64,000 bases of DNA from assembly GCF_032452875.1 (NCBI RefSeq), contig NC_083875.1, forward strand, positions 76,158,178-76,222,177, given 5' to 3'. Below, in pieces: positions 54,426 through 64,000 of this stretch (its first letter is position 1; each line of letters opens with the position of its first letter). The position numbers were made by a program, and so were the translations under genes. The stretch comes from Bos javanicus. Taxonomy: Eukaryota > Chordata > Mammalia > Artiodactyla > Bovidae. Under the pieces are notes generated by a model. That model did no database searches. It saw only the letters and a list, made by a program, of their open reading frames with translations, and was not told where the DNA came from.

Positions 54426-54873
54426 CTTATATCTCACTGTTCACCCTATCTAGCCATTTCTCTGACTCATCTGCAGACCATCTCCACACTTCCAATCTTC
54501 CAGAACCTCCTTCTTTACTGGAATAAGCCACGCCCACCTCTTGGTTCAGAGTTTGGTTCAGGGCTGGTTCTGGCACAAAGTCCATTCAATGAGACTTTGC
54601 TCTTCTCTCTCTCTGGGTTCTACAGAAACTTCATCCAGTTTCTGAGTGTGATGAGCCCAGAGAGTTAGAGTGAGCTCAAAGAGTTTTTGTTTTGTTTTCT
54701 AATCACTCTCACAATTTGGAAACACTTCTCTTTTTCCTGGTAAACCTTCTGGCCTGAGTTACGATCACTAGTTTCAATCACCTGACCAATAGGCTGCTCC
54801 TGGGAACCAGAGGTACAGGAGTGAGGAGCCCTGAGGCCTGAGGAATCAATGTCTGAAGCACCTGTAAAGCTAT
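54426..54873. other. Unassigned intergenic sequence
   Basis: The 135-codon plus-strand ORF here begins upstream and passes through the CHR SINE. No family is recognised and I do not call it a gene. Confidence 0.45.
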
Positions 54874-55094
54874 GTGTGTGCTAAGTCCCTTTAATGTGTC
54901 CGACTCTTTGCGACCCTATGGACTGTGGCCCGCCAGGCTGCTCTGTCCATAGGTATTCTCCAGGCAAGAATACTGGAGTGGGTTGCAATGCCCTCCTCCA
55001 GGGGATCTTCCCTACCCAGGGATCGAACCCAAATCTCTTATGTCTCCTGCATTGGCAGGCGGGTTCTTTATCACTAGCGCCATCTAGGAAACCC
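54874..55094 (-). mobile_element. Bov-tA SINE
   Basis: Antisense full-length copy, ending GCCATCTAGGAAACCC. Confidence 0.87.
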
Positions 55095-55307
55095 ATAAAG
55101 TTGTGTACCAATGCTAATTTTAAGGAATAGTTTTAGAAAGTGATTTGGACAATACAAAATTTAGCTCTTTGCTTAACACAGAATTCAGCTCTTCACCTTG
55201 CCAGTGGAAGCAGAAATCAAGAGTTAGGGGACCTTCAGAATTGGCAAAGAGATGGTCCTCTGGCCTCAGTATATAAAGGACAGGACAGTCTCAGGTGGGC
55301 AGGGAGG

Positions 55308-55490
55308 TATAGCAGTTCAGAGCACCAGTTTGGGGTCAGGAGGACTAGGGTTTGAAAGTGCTAAGCAAAAATTTCCACTTTCTAAACCTGTTTCCTTTGT
55401 TGTAAATTGGGGTTAATAATATTGTCTACTTTCCGGGACTATTAAGAGAATTAAATGCAAAAAGGAATATAAAACACTATGCTTAGGACT
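55308..55490 (+). mobile_element. MIR SINE
   Basis: MIR order: AGCAGTTCAGAGCACC, CCTGTTTCCTTTGTTG, TTGGGGTTAATAATATTG, AGAGAATTAAATGC. Confidence 0.7.
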
Positions 55491-55680
55491 TTTTTTTTCT
55501 TTTTACCTTTACTCATTTGTGACAAAGGATACAACTCAGGAGAAACATCCAAATGGAAGCAATGTCTGGGGCAAAGAGTGGGGGTGAGGGTAGCAGTGGG
55601 GACTCTCTGTTCCCTCTGTAGGTGCACCCATCTCCCAGCACTTGCACTTTTTAAATGTTTTGATCAACCTAGAGGCTCTG

Positions 55681-55956
55681 CTGCTGCTGCTGCTGCTAAG
55701 TCGCTTCAGTTGTGTCCGACTCTGCGACCCCATAGACGGCCTCCTACCAGGTTCCTCTGTCCCTGGGATGCTCCAGGCAAGAACACTGGAGTGGGTTGCC
55801 ATTTCCTTCTCCAATGCATGAAAGTGAAAAGTGAAAGTGAAGTTGCTCAGTCTTGTCCGACTCTTAGCGACCTCATGGACTTCAGCCTACCAGGCTCCTC
55901 CGTCCATGGGATTTTCCAGGCAAGAGTACTGGAGTGGGGCGCCATTGCCTTCTCCG
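55681..55956 (-). mobile_element. BOV-A2 SINE, full length, exact TSD
   Basis: AGAGGCTCTG is found at 55671-55680 and 55957-55966. (CTG)n is followed by two antisense BovA monomers. Confidence 0.95.
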
Positions 55957-56059
55957 AGAGGCTCTGAGAATCTCTATATTAAACAGTTGTTATACCTCCT
56001 CCCTGGCTCCCTTCCCATCCTCGGGAGATCTAGTGTAGAGCTGAAAGCGCTTTTGTTCG

Positions 56060-56151
56060 TTTTTGTTTTTTCTGCCACGCTGTGCACCAGGGATTGAACC
56101 TGGGCCTGGAAAGTGCCGAGCCCTAACCACTGGACCACCAGGGAATTCCCA
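56060..56151 (-). mobile_element. CHR-2-type SINE, short
   Basis: T-rich start, CCAGGGATTGAACC box B, ending CACCAGGGAATTCCC. Confidence 0.78.
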
Positions 56152-56229
56152 AGCTGAGAGTGTAAACTTCTTTTCATTGGTCTTTTCGGTGACCAGCCCT
56201 GCCCTATGACTATCTAGGATCCCCACCCT

Positions 56230-56385
56230 AAATCACCTTCTTAGTATAAACTCCTATGTGATGACAGGGGCTGGTTATGAAAACCAAAAGCTATTCCTAA
56301 CACTCCCAAAATTTCAAAGATTTTTACGACTAGGAACTGGTGACAAAGATCAAAAGTTTGGCTTGTATAACTTTAGCTTGTTAAA
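56230..56385 (+). mobile_element. Diverged copy of the uncertain repeat at 33 kb
   Basis: CACCTTCTTAGTATAAACTC, GGCTGGTTATGAAAACC and CTAGGAACTGGTGACAAAG align in order with the 33.06-33.45 kb pieces. Confidence 0.45.
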
Positions 56386-56397
56386 GTCATAGTTTTC

Positions 56398-56865
56398 TTT
56401 TTTTTTGTAATTGGAGGAAAATTGCTTTATAATGTTGTCATGGTTTCTGCCATACAACACAAATCAGCCATAATTATACATATATCCCCTCCCTCTTGAG
56501 CCTCCCTCCCCTCCCCCTATCCCACCCCTCTAGATCATCATAGAGTGCCTGGCTGGGCTCCCTGTGTTATATAGCAACTTCTCACCAGCTATCTATTTAC
56601 ACATGTGTATATGTCTATGCTACTTCCTCCATTTGTCCCACTCTCTCTTTCCCCCGGTGTTAACAACTCTGTTCTCTACACCTGTGTCTCCATTCCCTCC
56701 CAGCCAATATGTTCATAGATACCATTTTTCTAGATTCCATATATACAGGTTAATACACAATATTTGTTTTTCCCTTTCTGATTTACTTCACTCTATATAA
56801 CAGGCTTAAGGTTCATCCACCTCACTAGAACTGATCAAATTCATTCTTTTTTATGGCTGAGAAAT
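56398..56865 (-). mobile_element. L1 3' UTR (cetartiodactyl L1)
   Basis: Antisense: T-run, GGAGGAAAATTGCTTTATAA, CTGCCATACAACAC, GTGCCTGGCTGGGCTCC, then TGTTATATAGCAACTTC. Confidence 0.75.
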
Positions 56866-56876
56866 ATTAATATAAA

Positions 56877-57087
56877 AGTGAAAGTGAAGTTGCTCGGTCA
56901 CGTCCAACTCTTTGTGACCCCATGGACTGTAGCCTACCAGGCTCCTCTGTCCATGGGATTTTCCAGGCAAGAGTACTGGAGTGGGGTGCCATTTCCTTCT
57001 CCAGGGGGTCTTCCCGACCCAGGGATGGAACCTGGGTCTCCTGCATTGCAGGCAGACGCTTTACCATCTGAGCCACCAGGGATGTCC
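56877..57087 (-). mobile_element. Bov-tA SINE, exact TSD, inside the L1 end
   Basis: ATTAATATAAA is found at 56866-56876 and 57088-57098. Full-length antisense copy starting AGTGAAAGTGAAG. Confidence 0.95.
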
Positions 57088-57299
57088 ATTAATATAAAGC
57101 CATACAGCTTTAACTTGTAGGATTTTGGGAGAGCTGAGGCACCTGGGCTCTTGAGAGCCTGAGCTGCTTCATCAGCCTGGCTGAACTTTCTCTGGATATA
57201 CAGGGGTGGGCAGTCTTCTGAGTCTTGAGAGCAGTAAATAGACACTGCATCACACATCCATCTCCATCTTCATGCAGAAAGCCTGGGAGCCACAGGACC

Positions 57300-57700
57300 C
57301 TCCCTTCTGCAGCTGGCCTCAGAAAATCCCACCCATCCTGCCCTGCCTCCCTCCCCTACGACCCACAGCCCCAGCCCTCTTTTCCTTCCTTTCTCAGCCT
57401 GTCTCACAGAAAAGTGACAAGCCTTTCCATCCTACATTTGAGATTCAGCCTTGGTCCTGGTCTCAGACTTAAGCTGTCACCACATAGACATCACTGTGTT
57501 AGTTACCCCTCCTTCAACTCCAGACCAGAGTTCCGGCTGCCTGTATGTCATCTCTACCTTGGGGTCTCAGAAAGAGCAAGGCCAAAATCCAGCTCCTCAT
57601 TTTCCCCTGAAGTCTGCTGCCACATCAGTTTCTCCATTTCAGCTCTTCCAAATGTTCAGCCAAAACGAAACAAACAAAACAGACAAAAACCAACCAAACA
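57300..57700 (+). mobile_element. L2 LINE fragment
   Basis: L2-type order: CTCCAGACCAGAGTTCCGGC, CATCTCTACCTTGGGGTCTC, GCCAAAATCCAGCTCCTC, TTTCCCCTGAAGTCTGC. A 192-codon open frame (57225-57803) crosses it and has no recognisable product. Confidence 0.55.
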
Positions 57701-58349
57701 AAAAACCACCTTTATTGTCCTTCCCTTGATTTATAAGGAATCTTACTATTTATATTCCTTCTCTAGCCACTGCTTTGGTCTGGGCTCATATGCAGTCATC
57801 TGATCAGGAGACCCTCATTTGGGACTTTAGGATCTCCATGGGGTTCAGGCAGGTGAGGGTGGGCAGGCCTCATCTATCAGCATGACTGTGGCCACGGGAG
57901 CCTGTGGGCAGAGCTGGGCTTGGAGTGATAAAGTGATAAACTACTGAGACTCCTGGGAAGGAAGCAGGTCACCCCACCTCAGACCAGCTCCTGTGTGATG
58001 GGAAGGACTCCTCCTCTTGCTTTCGTACTCCAGTTAGCACTGGTGGCCCCAGAGATCCAGAGCCTCTGAATTGGTGACCGAAATCAAAGTCAACCAAAAC
58101 TAAGCATTTGGAAAACAGTGAATACTATGCATGCCATTACACTAAGCTTTTTTTCCCTTTTTTCCTTTCTTCTTCTTCTAATCAATGACAGAAGAAACGA
58201 AGGAAATAGGAGGCCCCTCACTTTCAAGGGAGCCCTGGTTGCTCTGCAAACCTGTTAGCTGAGAGACCCAAGTCACTCAGGACACCCAGAGCAAGCAATT
58301 ACTTCTTTCTACTGTTGGGAAAACTGAGGAGTGGAAATTTAATCTTTTC
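57701..58349. other. Unassigned intergenic sequence
   Basis: No supported gene or repeat. Confidence 0.5.
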
Positions 58350-58700
58350 CCCAGTGGAATAGCGTGCTGTAATAGAAAGAACTTGAGTTTTGAAAGTAGG
58401 GTTTTGGGATTTCCCAGGTGGTCCAGTGGTTGGGACTCCATACTTGCACTGAAGGGGCATGAGTTTGATCCCAGGTTGGGGAACCAGGATCCCACGTGCA
58501 GTATGGTGAACCCCAAAAAGAAAGAAAGTAGGGATTTGACCTGACTTCAAATGCTGATTAGGCTGCTGAATTGCTTCATGATCTGTAACCTCTTGCAGTC
58601 TCTCTGAGAGATATTAATACCTAGCACACAGGGTTATTGTGAGGAGTAAATGAGATGATGTATGTATAAGCCAAGCACATGCTAAGTAATGGTGGAATCT
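58350..58700 (+). mobile_element. MIR SINE split by a CHR-2 SINE
   Basis: The left piece (ACTTGAGTTTTGAAAGTAGG) and the right piece (GATTTGACCTGACTTC...GGGTTATTGTGAGGAG) are collinear MIR. Confidence 0.7.
58402..58523 (+). mobile_element. CHR-2-type SINE, exact TSD, inside MIR
   Basis: GAAAGTAGGG lies on both sides (58392-58401 and 58524-58533). Confidence 0.9.
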
Positions 58701-59008
58701 ATGTTTTTGCCAGTTCCAGTAATTAATTTCCCTTATTCTAGTAATGTAGTTTGATTTATCTTTGGAGAATGTACACTCTGGGGCTCTGCCAGTCAAGATG
58801 CCCTTCTGCCCCAAACGAAAAACTCAGGCTAGCCAGACACTCTCCCACCCTTTAAAAATTTTTTTTGGCTGTGCTGGGTCTGTGTATATCGTTTCCTCCT
58901 GCTTAATTTTTTAAATAATATTCATGATGAAATTGCTTCTTCAATAAAAATTACTAATTGCAAAAATTAGTAGAGAACTAAAGAAGAGAAAATAAATATT
59001 TAATAAAC
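58701..59008. other. Unassigned intergenic sequence
   Basis: Contains only a trace of a CHR SINE near 58858-58882 (GGCTGTGCTGGGTC). Confidence 0.5.
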
Positions 59009-59336
59009 CGACTGCAAGGAGATCCAACCAGTCCATCCTAAAGGAGATCAGTCCTGGGTGTTCATTGGAAGGACTGATGTTGAAGCTCAAACTCCAATAC
59101 TCTGGCCACCTGATGCGAAGGGCTGACTCATTTAAAAAGACCCTGATGCTAGGAAAGATTGATGGCAGGAGGAGAACGGGACGACAGAGGATGAGATGGT
59201 TGGATGGCATCACCAACACAATGGACATAGGTTTGGGTGGACTCTGGGAGCTGGTGATGGACAGGGAGCCCTGGCATGTTGCAGTTCATGGGTCGAAAAG
59301 AGTCGAACACGACTGAGCAACTGAACTGAACTGAAC
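59009..59336 (+). mobile_element. BovB 3' fragment
   Basis: A 0.33-kb sense copy from GACTGCAAGGAGATCC to (CTGAA)n. Confidence 0.9.
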
Positions 59337-59348
59337 CAAAATCTAGGA

Positions 59349-59449
59349 GCCACGCCCTCCTCCAGGGGATCTTCCCCACCCAGGGTTCAAACCTGCATCT
59401 CCTGCATTGCAGGTGGATTCTTTCACTGCTGAGCCACTTGGGAAGCCCA
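59349..59449 (-). mobile_element. Bov-tA tRNA-head fragment
   Basis: Only the antisense tRNA-like half remains, ending CACTTGGGAAGCCC. Confidence 0.75.
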
Positions 59450-59585
59450 AGGACAGTAATTATTATAATTTGGTAACATTTAATTTTGTAATGCTTTTTC
59501 AAGTCTGCTTGAGTTTGTAGTGTTAACTGTAATAAAATGTGCTGACCTAGAGTGTTCCTTTTTAACTTTTTTTCTTTCATAACTT

Positions 59586-59823
59586 ATTTATTTATTTTTG
59601 GCTGTGCTGGGTCTTTGATAAGGTGCAAGGGCTTGTTGTCCTTGCTGTGTGCTGTCTTTCTTTAGTCGCAGCCAGTGGGAGCTACTCTCTAGCTGCGGAG
59701 CAGAGCTCTAGGGCACATGATCTTAGTCGCCCTTCGGCATTCTAGTTCCTGGACCAGGGATCAAACCTATGTCCCTAGCACTGGTAGGTGGATTCTTAAC
59801 TACTAAACCTCCAGAGCAGTCCC
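59586..59823 (-). mobile_element. Long CHR-type SINE, exact 13-bp TSD
   Basis: TCTTTCATAACTT lies at 59573-59585 and 59824-59836, around an antisense copy. Confidence 0.94.
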
Positions 59824-59836
59824 TCTTTCATAACTT

Positions 59837-60099
59837 TTAATTTATATATGGTGAAAAATTAATCTACAGTGATAACTTAGGTTAAAATAAATTTAATCAG
59901 GAAAGTTCTTCAGAAACACATATTTTTATAGGATTTTAATTTTTTTGTTTAATTAATGAATTTTAAATTTAACTATAACGATTTTTGAAAGGAGTAATTA
60001 CTTAGGAACAGAAATATTTCTCTTTAAACTTCTTTAGATTTTAGTCTATGATTTTTTCCCTTTTCAATTCAATTTTTTATCCTTAAGTATTTTATTTTA
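59837..60099. other. AT-rich unassigned sequence
   Basis: No supported feature. Confidence 0.5.
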
Positions 60100-60100
60100 A

Positions 60101-60123
60101 AAATTATTATTATTATTATTACT
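60101..60123 (+). repeat. (ATT)n microsatellite
   Basis: About seven ATT units beside a CHR-2 SINE. Confidence 0.85.
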
Positions 60124-60229
60124 TTATTTTTTGGCTGCACCAAGTAGCATGTGGGATCTTATTTCTTGGACCAGGGATGGAATGACATGGAAGGGCAGAG
60201 TCTTAACTGCTGGACTACCAGGGAATCCC
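60124..60229 (-). mobile_element. CHR-2-type SINE
   Basis: Antisense body ending CTACCAGGGAATCCC. Confidence 0.8.
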
Positions 60230-60267
60230 AATGCTGAATTATTTTAAAGCAATCTATCCATTCCTAA

Positions 60268-60488
60268 GGGCTTCCTAAGTGGCTCAGTCGCAAAGAATCC
60301 ACCTGCCAATGCAAAAGACATAAGAGACTTGGATTTGATCCCTGGGTGGGAAAGATCCCCTAGAGGAGGTCATGGCAACCCACTCCAGTATTTTCGTCTG
60401 GAAAATCCCATGGACAGAGAAGCCTGGCGGACTACAGTCCATGGAGTTGCAAAGAGTCGGATAAGACTGAAGCAACTTAGCACATATG
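60268..60488 (+). mobile_element. Bov-tA SINE with TSD
   Basis: CCATTCCTAA on the left and CCATTCTTAA on the right flank a full sense copy. Confidence 0.87.
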
Positions 60489-60702
60489 CAAGCAGCCATT
60501 CTTAAATCTCTTGCATTCTCAAATGATCTAATTCTCACTTCCTATTCATATTTCTCCAATTGTACCAAAAAAGACTTACAGTATGGTGGTCTGTCCAAGG
60601 TAGGATCCAATCACAGACAAGACTGCAAATCTTTGAATCTGGTTGTTACATCCCTTTAAGCCTTTTTAAATTTATTAGAGTACTTTTCAAAAATAACTTT
60701 AG

Positions 60703-61018
60703 GACTTTAAAGTTGGTCTAGTGGTTAAGTGGTTAAGAATCCACTTGCCAATGAAGGAGACACAGGTTATAATCCTGATCTGGGAAGATTCCACATGTCT
60801 TGGGACAAGTAAGCCCGTGCACCACAACTACTGAGCTCAAGTGTCACAACTCCTGAAGTTCACATGCCCTAGAGCCTGTGTTCTGCAACAAGAGAAGCCA
60901 CCGCAATGAGAAGCCCGCACACCATGACTAGAGAGCAGACCGCTATTCACCACATCTAGAGAAAGCCCCAGAGCAGCAAAGACCTAGTGCAGCCAAAAAA
61001 ATAAAAAACCCACCAAAT
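60703..61018 (+). mobile_element. Long CHR-type SINE with a small duplication
   Basis: Sense copy. The head carries GTGGTTAA twice (60722-60738), where other copies have it once. Confidence 0.83.
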
Positions 61019-62360
61019 CTTTATTTTTTAGGCAGTTTTATCTTCATGACAAAATTGGGCAGAAAGTACAGAAGCTTGCACCATAGGCCCTGTACTGCCT
61101 CCCACACTATCAACATCTCACAGGAGAGTAGGTTTTTTTTATTTTGGTAAACAGTTCATCACATAAAATTTACCATTTTAACTATTTTAAAATCTACTTT
61201 CCTTTTATTTATGTATTTTCTCTTCTTTTTTCCTTTAAAAAAAATAATACTGGCTTACTAAAGAAACTAGACCAGTTTTCCTGCCAAATGTTTGACTTTA
61301 TAAATTATTCTGATTGCTTCCTCAAGCTGTCATTCAATTTGTTCTTCTATTTCTTGTAAGTGAAAGTTAGATTTAAAGGCTTCATTAGTTCAAGTTAAAC
61401 ACTTTCAACAAAAATACATCATAGATGATATTGTATATTGCCCCTCACCTTCCAAGGAGATACATAGCACTGGTTTGTCCCACCATTAATAAGAGTAAGA
61501 CCTAGTTTGATTGCTGGACTGAGGAAGTGACAGCTTGAAATTTATATTTTTCTTCACCTTACCATCAGAGTGGGGTTGCTTTGGAGATACAAAGGCACAG
61601 CTCCCTATCAACCACTCATTAATGATTAGCATCAATTAATACATTTTGCCTGAATTAATAATGCAATTATGTACTGGGAAATGATAAGTTTTCAACTAAT
61701 TTTTTATACACTTATTAGCACTATCTTTGATATAGAAGGATATTTTCTCATTACTTGGACAACTTAGTTTCAGTGAAATATGATTTCTACTGAAAAGGTA
61801 GGATAAATGTTTAATTCTTTCTGTTCAGTTTGTAGCTGCTTCATTTGGTAAAAGTACTTTTTTTCTCACTTTACCTTTCAGATTTCATTTTGGATTTTTA
61901 GAGATTCATCGTGTTTCATTCAATAACATTCACTACTTTTTTCAGTTTTCAAATCTACCTAGCTTTGGGCGATAGGAGTTCCTTTAAGATCAACTCCTGT
62001 GAACTTTTGATGTAACTCCATTGGTATTTGAAAGCGTCCTTGATTTTTCCATGTAACATCTCCTAAGTTTACCTTGTAATTTCCCTGCCAAAGAAATGTA
62101 ATTCACTAGTTTTCTCTGTGTTAATATGTTCTTTAAACATCCTTCTAGTGGCTACTTTGAAATCATTGTTGGTTGAATTGGACATCTGGTCACTTTCATA
62201 GGCAGTTTCTGTTCCCCATGTTTTTCCTTTTTTGGCTCTCTCTGTCTCTGACTACCCTCAGCTATTAAGCTTCTCTAATTGTCTGATTACTCTATTTTCC
62301 ACAATGTTAGGACATCAATTGCTTCACAGAGTAATCCAATCAAATTTGGCCTCCTTTGAA
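61019..62360. other. AT-rich unassigned intergenic sequence
   Basis: About 1.3 kb without a recognised gene or repeat. Parts may be old L1 or DNA-transposon remains that I cannot name. Confidence 0.4.
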
Positions 62361-62970
62361 AGTCAGACTTTATTTTTCTGGGCCCCAAAATCACTACAGA
62401 TGGTGACTGCAGCCATGAAATTAAAAGACGCTTACTCCTTGGAAGGAAAGTTATGACCAACCTGGATAGCATATTCAAAAGCAGAGACGTTACTTTGCCA
62501 ACAAAGGTCCGGCTAGTCAAGGCTATGATTTTTCCTGTGGTCATGTATGGATGTGAGAGTTGGACTGTGAAGAAGGCTGAGCGCCGAAGAATTGATGCTT
62601 TTGAACTTGGTGTTGGAGAAGACTCTTTAGAGTCCCTTGGACTGCAAGGAGATCCAACCAGTCCATTCTGAAGGAGATCAGCCCTGGGATTTCTTTGGAA
62701 GGAATGATGCTAAAGCTGAAACTCCAGTACTTTGGCCACCTCATGTGAAGAGTTGACTCATTGGAAAAGACTCTGATGCTGGGAGGGATTGGGGGCAGGA
62801 GGAGAAGGAGACGACAGAGGATGAGATGGCTGGATGGCATCACTGACTCGATGGACGTGAGTCTGAGTGAACTCCGGGAGTTGGTGATGGACAGGGAGGC
62901 CTGGCGTGCTGCGATTCATGGGGTCGCAAAGAGTCGGACATGACTGAGCGACTGATCTGATCTGATCTGA
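62361..62970 (+). mobile_element. BovB 3' fragment
   Basis: A 0.61-kb sense copy from AGTCAGACTTTATTTTTCTG to a (CTGAT)n end. Frames 62453-62671 and 62761-62943 are fragments of the reverse-transcriptase C terminus. Confidence 0.92.
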
Positions 62971-64000
62971 AAGGATTCTTCCAGGGGTCAGTGTCTGAGA
63001 TTTGTTCTAAGACCAGGAAAGATCTCGGCAGTCATCTCTTTTCCTGTTTTTCTTTGGCATTGTAGCTGGTTTATATCTGAGCCTATTGTCAAAGAACTTC
63101 TCTATTAATATCTTCTCCTAGTTGTCTTTTGCCACAACTTCCACTGGTTTTGAGAGTACTCTTAGGATTGAATTTCTCGATGGTTGGTTACAAATGTAGT
63201 CAATTCCTTTGGGAAGGGATTAGAACTCACTGTTCTACGGCCTGCTTGTCCTCTGGTCAAAATCTGTGAGCCACATCTCTTGTGCTGGAGGAGGACACAG
63301 TGGTGCTGCTCTTTCTAAGTGACATCCCACTTTCAGACCTGACTGCTCTATGAATATGAGGTGAGGAAACAGGCATGGGTCCCCTTGGCTTGTCTCTCTG
63401 CCTGAGACCGCTGCTGATAAGCCTCAAGAACAAACAGTTTTTTTCATCTGCACCAGACTCAATGAGTGAGGTCTGGGCAGAAGAAAGGAACCCCACACCT
63501 CTTAGCCTGCCCTTACCCTGAGCAACAGGTAGCTGGGGGAAGAATGAGAAATGGTGATGTATTTATTGTCCCTTCTAAGAAGAGAGCCCTCTGACTGAGA
63601 GCCTGGGGGATGAGGGGGCTTGGGTTCTCGACTCTACAAGTCTCCAGTAGAGTCTCTGTCTTACTGTATTGGGAGCAAGAAGACAGAGAGTGAGATTCTT
63701 GGTTCAAACAACACAGTCTGTAACAGTTCTTACTGAGTTTAAGTAGATTTTTAAAAAGATAAATGTTTCTTCATTTGCTTTATGCTCATAGGGCCATTTC
63801 CAAATATTTAAATTAAAAAAAAAATAATTTTCACCGGTTTCCTCTGAGATCTCATGCTCTCATGCTTAAAGTGGAATTTCTACATCATTTATATTTGATG
63901 TAATTTCTGATATGGTTTCAACATACCATACTGCAATTTGTCTTCTATTTGTCCCATGTGTTTTTGTCCTTCCTTTTCTCTTCTACTTCTTCAGCCCCCA
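62971..64000. other. Unassigned sequence to the right edge
   Basis: No exon, promoter or clear repeat is supported. The neighbouring gene expected upstream of DCAF12 in mammals (UBAP1) is not visible. Confidence 0.4.

Noticed and set aside
54261..54668. 135-codon ORF
   Set aside because: It runs through a CHR-2 SINE that inserted with a 12-bp TSD, so the frame cannot be ancestral coding sequence.
1..64000. CRISPR arrays, operons, phage or bacterial systems
   Set aside because: The repeats are eukaryotic SINE/LINE copies and microsatellites with irregular spacing; spliced exons show this is mammalian DNA.
62971..64000. First exon of UBAP1 at the right edge
   Set aside because: UBAP1 is the expected upstream neighbour in mammals, but no CpG island, splice site or matching protein sequence is seen here.

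Overview
This is a piece of a ruminant (almost certainly bovid: cattle, sheep, goat or buffalo) nuclear genome. The evidence is the density of BovB (RTE-type) LINE fragments, Bov-tA and BOV-A2 SINEs, and CHR-type cetartiodactyl SINEs, lying over a background of old mammalian repeats (MIR, L2, MER5A, L1M). I cannot tell the species apart from the sequence alone.

Only one real protein-coding gene is visible. It is the 5' half of DCAF12, the DDB1-CUL4-associated factor 12 (a WD40 substrate receptor of a CRL4 ubiquitin ligase), on the minus strand. Five exons were placed by splice sites and by an uninterrupted reading frame: exon 1 (CDS 29337-29414), exon 2 (27754-28008), exon 3 (7891-8097), exon 4 (6811-6871) and exon 5 (1-116, running off the left edge). 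Joined, they encode residues 1-239 with no stop or frameshift. All four introns are GT-AG, of about 1.3, 19.7, 1.0 and 6.7 kb. A CpG island (about 28.95-30.1 kb) covers exon 1 and the promoter. It carries a purine/G-rich tract, candidate X-box, CRE-half and ETS sites, and an overlapping upstream ORF. A Bov-tA SINE sits at the far edge of the island.

The introns (0.1-29.3 kb) are filled with repeats: a large L1 with nested SINEs (about 2.1-5.4 kb), L2 and MIR fossils, BovB copies at 13.5-14.7 and 26.3-27.3 kb, a second L1 (19.6-21.9 kb), and a broken, intronless, 3'-truncated copy of ISCA1 (about 25.8-26.0 kb). From 30.1 to 64 kb I see no gene. This upstream intergenic DNA holds L2 and MIR fossils, at least seven BovB fragments (two near-identical minus-strand copies, and one plus-strand copy that forms a roughly 1 kb inverted repeat with its neighbour), many SINEs with readable target-site duplications, a retrovirus-like dUTPase remnant near 40.9 kb, simple repeats and unassigned sequence.

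Nearly every long ORF in the window is a translation of a BovB, L1, L2 or SINE copy. I found no CRISPR array, operon, functional tRNA or rRNA gene, or undescribed gene system. The most useful observations are the gene assignment, the uORF, the ISCA1 pseudogene, several unusual repeat structures, and the ERV remnant. Repeat family names were assigned by eye, without RepeatMasker, so boundaries are approximate unless a target-site duplication (TSD) is stated.
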